From Trogon surrucura (taxonomy: Eukaryota; Chordata; Aves; Trogoniformes; Trogonidae), in the NCBI GenBank assembly GCA_020746105.1, contig CM036620.1, positions 41,443,206-41,507,205 on the forward strand: 64,000 nucleotides of DNA, in the 5' to 3' direction. Numbering within the stretch: the stretch's first letter is position 1; every line of letters begins with the position of its first letter. The translations under genes were made by a program, and so were the position numbers. Shown piece after piece: positions 36,001 through 48,000 of this stretch. The notes under the pieces were generated by a model. That model searched no databases and was not told the DNA's origin. It worked only from the letters and a program-made list of their open reading frames with translations.

Positions 36001-39000
36001 ATATTTGGGCCAGAATATTGAAGAGAAGATGGAAATGCTTGAGTGCTTCCATCAAGCGTGTTACTCTTTTGCATGAGGAAGGCTGGTGAGAACAGACAGC
36101 CTTAGAGGAGCAGAAATGGAGGCTACAGCTTGGGTACCCTGGGTGCAGCATTCTGCCTCAAAGGAGAGCACGGCGTTAGCGTTTCTTCCCCACACACACT
36201 TATTTTCCATCTCGTAGGATTTGACTTAAAAAGATGGAAATGCACCAGGTTTGGTCACTGGGAAACTCTTTTGGAAAGTTTTGGGAGGATGACAAAATAA
36301 TGTCGTTTCCTTGGTGAATATAGTATGTGATAGATCATACTGAAGGGCATACTGCAAATCAAACAGGAAAAGTTTTTCTGAAGACAGCTGCTAGGAGAGC
36401 ACCAGTAACCTCCTGAGAGGTTGGATTTGCAGGGCAGTCGAATGGGACAGAGTAGTGAAAATCCATGTTTACACTAGTAGAAGCTAAGAGCTTATCATAC
36501 TTGTTGACAGCTCAGATCTGATATGAATAGAAATTACAGGAAATCATAATACTGTGAGAACACTAGCCCTCCAAGGGCTCCTCTGTTGCCTCCAGCAGCA
36601 CTTTATTAGGAGACTGATGTAAAGAAGTACACATGAAGGAAGAAGTACTGATAAACAAATTGGCATATTAGCATTTCAGACCAAACTTTTCTGCTTTCAG
36701 AATGTTTTAAAACAACATGAAGGACTTATCTCTGTTTTCTTCTACTGAGGCTTCATTTTTTAATAATATGTTTACAAGTGGCTTTTCACATAAACTGCTC
36801 TACAAGCTTAATAATTAATGGTATAAGTTTTAGATTAGACAGATTGCTCTTCTGAAATTGTATTTTACTCTTTCTTTCCCTTCTATAAATGTTTCAGAAC
36901 TACATGTACTGTACCTCTAATAGATTACATAGATGGGAAAGATTATTCCATTGAGCCACAGCAAGGTGGGGATGAAGATGGTTTTGCCAGAGGGGCCTGG
37001 GACTGGAGTTTGCTATGGAAACGAATTCCGTTAAGCCACAAGGAAAAATCCAAACGAAAGCATAAAACTGAGCCTTATCGGTAAAGCGAGCTGTTTTTAC
37101 ATACTGTGAATCACAATGAATAATTGTCTAAAAAACCCTTTTGTTTTTCCGTCCCTTTCTCCCACCCTCTCCCCGAACTACGGTCGGTTGGTGCCGTGCG
37201 GGTCCTCGCGCACCCCCTGCCCCGCAGAACCACATGCACTGTGCCGCTCATAGATGTCATTGACGGCAACACTTTTAAGATTGTGCCCCAAGGGGGTGGT
37301 GATGAAGATGGGTTTGCTAGAGGAGCATGGAATTGGAGTATGCTATGGAAGAGGGTTCCCCTGACCAAGCGAGAGAAGGAAAGCAGAAAGACAAAAACTG
37401 AACCGTATCGGTAATCACTAAATCACTTACCCATTTCTTCTTTCTTTCTTTTTTATCCCTCCCCCTAAAAGTCAATATTGATCCACTAAAACCTGCATGT
37501 GCCTCTAGCCTGAAATTCTTTGCATTTCTAACCACACCAGCTGCTTTGATTAATCGGACCTGTTTGCTGCAGCTGACTATTTGCTCAAAATACCTGTGCT
37601 ACTTTGTGTTGGCCTCTCCATTCCTGCTCGTGTGCGGTTAATAGGGTGCGCATTGGAACGACGAGGGTTTAAGTAGTGTTGGAAACAACAGTGCTTATTT
37701 AACCATTTGATGTGAAATAACGAGCATGCTGTATTTATAATAGCCAGTAATGCATAAAATCCGTAGCCTGCTTTCATGGCCTGATGCATGCATACAGCTT
37801 GCGGATTATGCATGTGCATCAAAAAGAGCCCTTTTGTCATATTTTTCCCACTTGCTTCATAATAGATCACATCTGACAAAGAAGCATAGTGTTTAAGAAT
37901 CTTGGCTAGATATTTTCTAAAGTTTGGGAATTTTAATTTAATACACATAACATTATAAAAAAAGCAAACAAGCCCACCACTTTATTTTCTGGGAAAGCTC
38001 TGATAACTTTCACAGGAGTCCCACCTTTTTCTTATGCTTTGTAGAGGGGTACGTTTTCTACTTGGCAAAGAGAAACTAGCTAGAAACCCTGCCTTAGAAA
38101 CCAGGGTTTCTGGATGGCTTGTCAAGACTGGGAGGCTGTGGTTCTGCTGGTTTTTATTACTTTCCCCTTCACACTTAACTAATCGTGTTACTACATTTGA
38201 AAGCAATCCTCACGTCTTCAGAATCTAATGTCTTCTATTGCTTGTATATACGATTTAAACATTGTAAGAACCGATGCTGGTAATTCCCTATCCTCACCCG
38301 TGATTGTTCTCTGCTAAAATGGCAACACATGCAAGGAAGTTACGAAGCTTTGATCTGTTTTGTATATGGTATAAATAATACCATTTTCTGACAAGGCTGT
38401 CCACATTGGAACTTTAATATTTGCTTAGAGGGGGATAAGCTATTTCAAACATCACTGTTGTGTTCTGTGTTTATCATCCAAACAGGTCTTAAAATCCTTT
38501 TAAACTGTTCCCAGAAACACAGAACACATGTTCTCAGAATGGTTTAAAAGATGACTTTACTTTTAATAATACTTTCAGAGTTACAGTGCTTCTTTTAAAA
38601 AGAGACATCCCCTGCATCTGTTTATGTCCAGGCTGTATGCATTTTGTTGCAGCAATACCAAGGGAAGTCTTGCTCAAACCATAGCCAGGATTGCTTAGTT
38701 TAAAAAGAAAACAAACCCCTCCAAAAAAAACTCACCTCAACAGCTTAAAGCACAGAAACAAACTTTTTGTAGTGTGAGAATTGCCCCAGGACTGAATCCT
38801 TCTTTCAGTACTGTTATGCTTACCTCTTTGTATCCTAAAAAATAAACTACTGAGCTTATGTGCATTTTACTGTGTCCTTTAGCACACTTGACAGCCTGTG
38901 GGAGGCCAAGACTTGAAATTGCACCATCTGAGGCCTCTAGACTTGCCGAGCCTTTACAGTGCTGAGGAAAACCAAAAAAATGCAGGAAAGGCAGAGGGCT

Positions 39001-42000
39001 GGGCTACGCAAGGTCCTTCTCCCTGCTGTGCTCCCTGGCTCCCTCCCTACCCTTTCAGCCCTGGTGATGCAGAAGCAGAGCTGGAGGAAAACTGGGTAGG
39101 CAGACAAGTGGAAGGGGACGTTCAGGAGCAACTCAGCATCCAGTCAGGTGATGTGGAGAGCAACTAAACCGATTAACTCGGCTGACAGAGTCAGCAGCTC
39201 TGTTGTTGTTGCTGCCCCTGCAATCGGAGCAGGTGTCCGTTATCCCTGTGGGTTAGTTTTTCTTAAGCAGTTCTCCCCCAGACGTTTATGTGCAAAAGGG
39301 ACATACGTAATCACAACTGCTAAACAAAGCACCACCAAATTAAAAATCTAATGGAACCAAGAGACTAAATACTGGCTAGAAATGACCCATGTCTCAATAA
39401 TTTGGTGATGAAGGAATATTTCACTTGTGATTTACTTGGCTCACGAGAGTGATCTGAACTCTTGGATCCTCATCCTTTCAGTGCTGCAAATCATCTGAAG
39501 TCAGAAAGAATTCATTTTTCCTTACCAGCTTTTCTTGTTTTCCATTGTCAACTTAGTACGGACTCCAGCTTGTGTCCGTTAGGGTTTTGTGTATTTATTC
39601 ATCCTCAGATTAAAAATGCTTGGTATGTGTGTTGGAAATGACTTAACATATCCTACTCTCTAGTTCAGTGTGAACAAGCTACCATATATTTTTGGTTAGA
39701 GCCATTCTGCAAAAATGCTCTGATCCAAACCACACTGTCTTTTTTGACACACTAAAACTTGCTAATTGAACCTTGGCATATATAGAAGGTTTTACAAAGC
39801 CATTAAAAAACTAAAAAAACCCCAAACAATAAACCGAAATGGAAACCTTATGCAACTAGATCCAGGCTCTCTTAAAAATTGCACTGAATATAATGAAAAG
39901 TGTCTCATATGGCAGTGGTAGAAAAAGAGCCAGAGGGAGAAGATAGAAAGGTATCGTTTAGCCGGGAAAAACTCAGCTGCCTGTTTTATAGACAATGAGT
40001 TTCAATGTGGCAGCTCCTCAGAACATAAACCTAGGTCTGCTATGCAGTCTCATTAGTTATCTCAAATACTTGAACAACTTTCAAGAGAGAAATCCCTTGT
40101 TGCACTGATTCTCACCTCTTCTTATTTTAATTGAAGCATGCTGGCTGAATGGATATTCCAAACAAAATTTTGCATAATTAAATTTAAAAAACCAAAACCA
40201 CAACATAATAAAAACTGACTTCACTAGAAATTATACCGATGTCACTTCAGAAAATTGCTGGAAGCTGATGACAAAGCTTTATGATTTTTCAGTGTATTGC
40301 CATTTACCTATTCTTTATAATATGTTAACAGTGAATTGTTTCCTTAATTAATGTTTTCTTTGAGTGTTACCGTATCCTTTTGTCTTCCTCTTTCAGGTCC
40401 CCCGCAATGGCTGGTGGATTGTTTGCCATCGAACGTGATTTCTTCTTTGAACTGGGTCTCTATGATCCAGGGCTTCAGATTTGGGGTGGTGAAAATTTTG
40501 AGATTTCTTACAAGGTAACACTAGAAATTAAAAACTAATTCAGCTTACTTGATTGTTTTTATGTAGATAGTTCTGTTTGGAGCTCAGACAGACCTACCTC
40601 TGATTTGCATCACTTCTGCCTTATGAAACCCTGAAGATTTTGCTGTGAGGAGATGTTTTGACAGACGTGTGTCCTCAGCATTTCCTTGTGGGCTTTGGGG
40701 CAGAAGTGTTGAGAGAGGTGACCTAATGCTGAGACTCGAATGCTGGATAATCTGTATTTTGTTAATGGTTTGGGATCGGAACCCCTCCAAGTACCTGATC
40801 TGAAACTGTCTTGGAAAATTTGATGGGGGGGTGGTGAGAACTGAGGGTTCTTATGGTGAGTACAGAAAAACATTTCCAATGAAAGTGATTAGAGCGAACA
40901 AGTAGCACTCAGTTTATGCATAAATGCTTGTAAAGTATATAACGATGCCACAAAACATAATCTGCCCTGATTTCCTGCTCCCTACCATTTTTATGAGTGA
41001 AAAATGTTCTCACATACTTTTCAGAATTTTAAGAACTTCTTTACAGGACAAGTCTTCATAATTGAAACACGAACTGCATAATTCATAATCACTGCAGAAG
41101 ATTTTATTTTCACTCCTAGGCATATGCATGCTCTTCAGTTAGCAGGAAACGTAAGATGATAGTCATTAGCTTCTTGTAGCTTCAGTATTCATTACAACAC
41201 AAGTGGCAGACAGCAGGAATCTGTCCCAATTAACAAACAAAAGTGGAGACATCTAATATCCTCAGCAGCAATCTGGGAAATTGTAGCTGAATTTCCCTAA
41301 AAGTACATTCAGAGCTCCTCTGGCTACTCTTGCTCTTCGTGATTTTGAGGAAAGCACCAAGTGCACTTGCTCAGCTGTAAATCCATATGCAAAAGGTAGT
41401 TGCTGAGGCTGTTAGATGTGCAGGGTCTTTATCCTTCTGATTCTCCATCTTGCTTAGAGCTAAATCATGATCAAAATTACGTACAGTAGTTTTGTAATTG
41501 AAGTGCTGATTATGTAGAGACCTCGAAATTAGTTTCACGTAGATCACAGCCAATCTTCAGAAGAACTAAGTAACATTTATCAGTCTTGCGTGCTGACTCC
41601 TAGGTAGCAAATATAATGGCCTTACATACCTGAGAGGTGTTGGGTTTTTTTTTTAATGAAACTTAAGAGAATGAATATGGTGATGCTATGAGGGAAGCAA
41701 ACTCTTCTGCTTATCTTTCCTAATACTCTTAAATCATACTTCTATTCTGGAATTCGAACCGATTTGGAACATCTCCAAAGTTACTTTGAATGTAGATTTG
41801 TTGCTGCGTTTCAAATTTTTCAAAATGGTGAAAACTAAATTCAGATTTAGGTATGTTTTCTTTCCTTGTGACTGGATTATCCAAGGATCTGTGGGAGGGA
41901 GGGAATTTCAGAATGGTAATGTTTTACCGATTTTTTTTATTTTCATCTACTGTAGTTAAAGAAAAATCTGTACTTGGAACTGAGTTACCAGAGACATCCT

Positions 42001-45000
42001 TATCTCCTACTAGTCTTTATTAAGAAAAGCTTAAATGTGAAGGGCATCTAACCAAAACCCATCTTAATGTTGTTATATGAACTACTTTAATAAAATCAAA
42101 ATATTATTATTTCTGTCCTAACAAAAATTAGCTAGTTCTAGAGTTTGTGCACTCACTCATTACTGTTGTTTCAATATAGCAGTGGCATGAGATGGCAAAC
42201 TTTTTTAAAAACTTTTTTAATAAGTAATTCAGTTGAGTAATTTCATGTCTGAGTTGAAGATGCACTCAATACAACCTTTCACTTCAGAGACCTATTATGT
42301 TTATGCTTACATCTGAAGCAAAAATATATAAATATATCACACAGTTGGTATAGTCAGAAAAGCAGTTGACATTTCTTCCATAATTTACCATCTATTTGTC
42401 TGTCTTGCATTTCTGTGCATATGTATTAGTAATACCTTTGCTTTAACTTGTAGATCTGGCAGTGTGGGGGAAAACTGTTATTTGTTCCCTGTTCTCGTGT
42501 GGGACACATCTATCGTCTCCAAGGTTGGCAAGGAAATCCACCCCCTGCATATGTTGGGTCTTCTCCTACATTAAAGGTACTGTTTTGCTGCAGCTTTGAA
42601 GGTGATTTTTGATTTTAGATAACGGCAGTTTTGGATAAATCTATTTATCAGTAGCAATTTAGAGAGCACTTCATCCAAAGGTGTTTGATGTCTAAAGCTA
42701 AGATAGTCATCCCCATGGGAGGAAGGTCTTTATGGCAATCTCACTGTTATTAAGAGTAGAGATTCCTGGAGCCCATCTTCTTGTTCCACCCCTTCCCATC
42801 TTTGAGGTACATATCACGTTTCCTATTACTTACTATAGTAAGTACAGCACACTGCTGGAGATGATGATCACCTTTGGCTTGATAGGGTGTAATCTTAGGC
42901 TGAGCTAGTGAATGCTGTGATCTAGCATCTTTCAGACCTTTTTGGCTGCATTTGTTAATTAAGAAGCAGTGAATGAAACCCAGGAGAATGGCGTGCTCTG
43001 TACTTCATTGTAAAGGTTGCTAACTCCTTGGGCACCTTGCAGGTTCTGAAGTGTTGCTCAAGCAAAGTAGACATCACCTCAAGAAAAGAGTAAGCCAGCT
43101 GTCTGTATCTGAAGAGATAATTTGAGTCAAGAAAGTTTGCACCCCCCAGCAGGAAGAGAGACAACCCTCATGTTAAGGTTTCCTACTGCCTAGTTTAAGC
43201 TGTCTCATGTGCAGTGTTTTACATTGGTAAATCCCATTCCCAAAGACTTGGTTCTTTGTACATTCCGATCCCAGAGCTGTCTTCCTAGACATTACCTATG
43301 ACAAAGACTACTGGCAGGCTTACAGAGTGTGGCTCGAGCCAAGCCAGCAGTTGGTTCTGTTGAAAAGGGAATGTTCCAGCCTAGTTTAATGGTAGAAAAC
43401 TAACCTGGCACCAAAAAGTCTGTTAGTTATGTGAATTGTGATTAATGTTTTGATCAAACAAGCGCTATGACCAGTACCAGTGAGGATAGGGGAAATGGTC
43501 ATAACTGGGAGTAGAGGTAGAGCAGCGGGACACAGGATAATGAATGATAACTCCATTGCCTGATGCAGGCAAGAAGTTTGTTTGCCATGTCTGAAATTAT
43601 AAAAAACATTTCACTCTTCTGAAAAGCTGATCAAATATGTTTACTGCATATCTGAACACCTTAGATGAGTCTGCTCACCTGCTTACTGAATACAACAAAA
43701 CACTACTGAGTGTTCTTAAATGCCAAATTATTTCGCTGTACAAGGCGGGGTGCAGGAATAGCTTTACTCCACTTCAAGCACTCTTCTGTCTCCATAGTAA
43801 ATGTCCTATGTTTTATTTATGCTGGATGTGGATTAAAGTAAAACGATAATTTGTGCCTTTAGTTAGATCTGTTAAGCCTGTTTTAACACCAGGTAATTAA
43901 TGCTAGAATAATGGTACACAGTAAGATGTGCATCTAGAACACGTACAGGTAACACAGAGATAAGAGCCATCAAAGAGACTGAGAAGAAAGATGTGAGGGA
44001 GAGGCTTACTCACCAGGTGAGCTATCCAATTTTTCCCCTTCTCCAAGCAGCAATAAACTGCTTTACTTAAGAAGATAAAATCTCCTTGGTGTGTCATAGC
44101 CGTAGCTGACCTGTTTAAGGCTTAATTTTTTCACCCTTGATGAACTAATGCATGTCATTCTCTGAGTAAAATAAACTGTAAAAGGTGAATAGAAACTTTG
44201 AACTGCAGTTCTGGTGCGCAGCAAATGATTGCAATGTTTTATTGCACTCATAACTGAAGAGTCTTTATAAACATGGAAAGAATATCAAATAAATATATGA
44301 AGAAAAAGACTTTGTACTCTCATTAAGCAAGCTGGTTTATTTTGCTGGTTTCCCCAATATGTTACCTGATCTAGTTGAGAGGTGTCTCTGCCCATGACAG
44401 GGAGGTTGGATTAAAATGATCTCTGAGGTCCCTTCCAGCCTAGGCCATTCTATGATTCAGTCCTAAATTTTCATTTGAAAATAGATTTCTCTTGTATAAT
44501 CTGCTGAAGGTGATAAATTATTAGTGCTATATAATAATTTCATGCCACCACTTTTTTAAGAGGAGAAATCCTTAACTTTCTGGAATTTACATGCAGTTGC
44601 TTCTGACCTATTGTGTGTGCTTTGAGGCTGCAGCAATATTGTTGTTCTTCACAGAACTATGTCAGAGTTGTAGAAGTGTGGTGGGACGAATACAAAGATT
44701 ACTTCTATGCCAGTCGGCCAGAGACAAAAGCGTTACCCTATGGAGATATATCTGAGCTGAAAAAATTCCGTGAAGATCATAACTGCAAAAGTTTTAAGTG
44801 GTTTATGGAAGAAATAGCATATGATATAACTTCATATTATCCCTTACCACCTAAAAACGTGGACTGGGGAGAGGTAAGTACAGCACATAACCTGTATTTA
44901 TGTTAGGAGCTTTTTTTGAAAATTGAATTCAAAAGGAAGCGATTGTAACTTGACATAGATCTGAGAATAGGCTCTTTGATTACTGCTCTACTAAGGTATA

Positions 45001-48000
45001 TGATGCTGGCCAGGAAGCTATAGAGAGATAATCCTAGGGGGAAAAAAAATATATACAGTTTAAGAGGTGTGATTTTTTTAATTAGCTCCATAAGCACTTG
45101 AAGAATTTTATCTCTAGCTCTCTCTTCAGTTATGTCTAAAGCTGTTTTTTCCATAATTGGAGTTCAGTGTTTTCTAAAAGAAAAATTGTGAATCCTCTGT
45201 GTGTAGGAGTATTGGTGAAGATTAATAGGTAAAAATAATTTTCTGTGAAAGCTTAGAGAACAGATCATGAAATCCAGGTGGAATGCACTCTGCCTACATT
45301 CGCTAGCCTGCCATGTACTCATACAGTTACAACCTCAGTAAATAACTTATCTGCATGTAGCAATTTGATATGATTCCTTAATATTCATTTCCCAGCCTAG
45401 GCCATTCTGTGATTGATTGATTGATTGATTGATTGATTCCCATCATTGGTGTATATGAGTATGACTTTGCTAAATTAAGAATGGGGTTACGAATTTGGCA
45501 TTTTCACATGTTTGACAGAGAGCGAGAGCATGTTGCCGAGTGAGTGCAGGACACCTCACTCAACCCTACCCATTTCATTCTGGCATGTAACCCACACCTT
45601 AAGGAGCATTTACAGCAGGTCTCCTGCCTGCTTTCAGATTTATTTATTTTTTTGCCTTTTTCAGATGGTCTCAGCCTTGCCCTATCTCTCCTATTATTTT
45701 CACTTTTTCAGATTGTGGAGGCAAAATCAGAAAAACATGTCGCTAGCAGAGGACAACTCCTGTGTCCCACCAAATGTAATAACCTTCTTTCCCAAGATGA
45801 CTTCAAAACAGCATTAGGAAGTACAGATCTGTGCTGTTTGCTATGTCCAAGACAGTGTCATCTCAAATTTCTTTGAGGAATTAGTGATATAGAGGTGTTC
45901 ATGGTGGAAGGAAGTACAAATAGTTTTGTGTCTGAGGGACCAGGTGAACAATGCTGCCCTTTTTTCTTAACGAAGAGCTAGCACAATGCATCGGTTACTA
46001 CACTGGCCTTAAACTTCCTTTTGAATCCGCATCAAGGGTTAGGGGTTTAGGAAAGCACATTATATATTACTGTTCGCTGAGGTGAAAGTATCTGAAGAGA
46101 ATAAAATAATAATGGCTGTCTTGTGGGAAGTCATCCCTGATAAAAGCAAGCAGCTCTGGTGAAGCAACAGGAAAGTCAGAAGATCAGAGACTTCTCTGAA
46201 GTTTTCTTCAACTCTTCTTCACTGGCTGCTAGTTTTCCTACATCTGAGAAATTTTTCCCCTCTCCCCCCCATTTGTAACACTGCATTAATTGCATTTCCA
46301 AACTGCTGGTAGTGTGGGGTTCATCTTCCCTAACGCTCTCTCTGGAAGTTAGGTCTAAGCATAGTCCTCCAGACTTTCTTCTACCATCACAAAGAAGAAA
46401 GAGGCTCTGGCAAAGAAATTATGTCTGGAAAGAATGTTGTTTGTGTCATAGTTTTTGTAAAGCTGCTTGTTGGCCCTTCTGAGAAAGGAATGGGATAATC
46501 AGCAGTTGAGGCATGCTTTCTGATGTCACTTTTGTTCTTTATCCCTATGCCTGTGCCTGCCCCTCATCAATTTTATCTCTCTTGTGTTTTTTTTTCCTCT
46601 CATGTAATTGCTGCTGCAGAAGGTACATCTGAGCAGTGGGCTGTGCCTGGCTGCAGTCAATAGCATAACTCCTCTGCATCCTATTTCTGTCATGCACAAG
46701 AGGAGGGCAACTTAGCTGAGCTCCTGCTTTATTTATGAGGGTCTGGGAGACTGACCATGCTTTGATAGGAGATTGAATAAATTAAAATACTTGAAAGTCC
46801 CTAATTTTGGCATTTTTAGTTTGGGCCTGAGCTTTACAACTCTGGCTTTATCCTAACTCTCGTAAGAGCCTGCAAATTAGCATGAGCAGCTTGAAGCTTC
46901 ATGTCCCAGAATAGTTAGCATCAGTATTTAAATTTCATACATAGGTGTTTTGGTTTGGCCTGGCCAGATTTCGGCGCCGGGGGGGGAGCTGCAGGGTGGC
47001 TTCTGTAAGAAGCTGCTAGAAGCTCCCCAAGATTGATAGAGCCAATGCCAGCCGGCTGCAAAGAGGGACCCGCTGCTGGCCAAGGCTGAGCCTATCAGTA
47101 AGGTGATAGCAGAGGAACGCCTCTGTGAAAAACATATTTAAGAACGGGAAAAAGAACTGCGCCATAACAGCTGGCACAGAGATGGAGGAGTGAGAATCTG
47201 TGCAGACACCAAGGTCAGTGAAGAAGGAGGAGGGGGGAGGATGAGCTCCAGGCGCCGGAGCAGAAGGAGTCCCCCGGGTCCGTGGTGAAGACCATGGTGA
47301 AGCGGGTTGTCCCCCTGCAGCCCATGGGCGAGGTGCAGAAGTCCACCGTGAGGATCACCGCGTAGATGTCCACCGAGGACTCCACGCCGTGTGGGTGGAT
47401 GCCTGAAAGGGGACTGTAGCCCGTGGGAAGCCCACATCAGAGCAAGTCACTGCCGGAACCTGTAGCCCGTGGAAGAGGGAATGCCCACGCTGGAGCAGGT
47501 TGGCCGGCGGGACTTTGGGACGCTGCGGGTGGCTCACACTGGAGCAGTTTCCCCCGAAGGACTGCGCCTCAGACTCACGAGGGGTGGGCTGCCCCTCGTG
47601 AGGTGTCTCACGTCGGGCAGTTTGTGATGAATTGCCCTTCGTGGGACGACTCACGCGGAGAAGAGAGCGTGAAGCTTGTCTCCCGTGAGAGGGACCCCAC
47701 AGTGGCCCTGGGGAAGAGTGAAGAGTCCTCCCCCGGAATGAAGCAGCGGTGGAACCAACATCGGATGAACTGACCGCAGCCCCCATTCCCTGTCCCCCTG
47801 CGCCGCTCGGGGGGAGGAGGTGGAGAAACCGGGATTGATGTTAAGCCCGGGAAGAAGGGAGGGATGGGGGGAAGGTGTACTGTTTAAGATCTGTTTGCTC
47901 TTTCTCACTTCTCACTACTCCTCTCTGATTAGTTCTCTAAGAAAATGTACCTAATTTCCCCAAAACTGAGTCTGTTTTGCCCGGGACGGTAAATGAGGGT

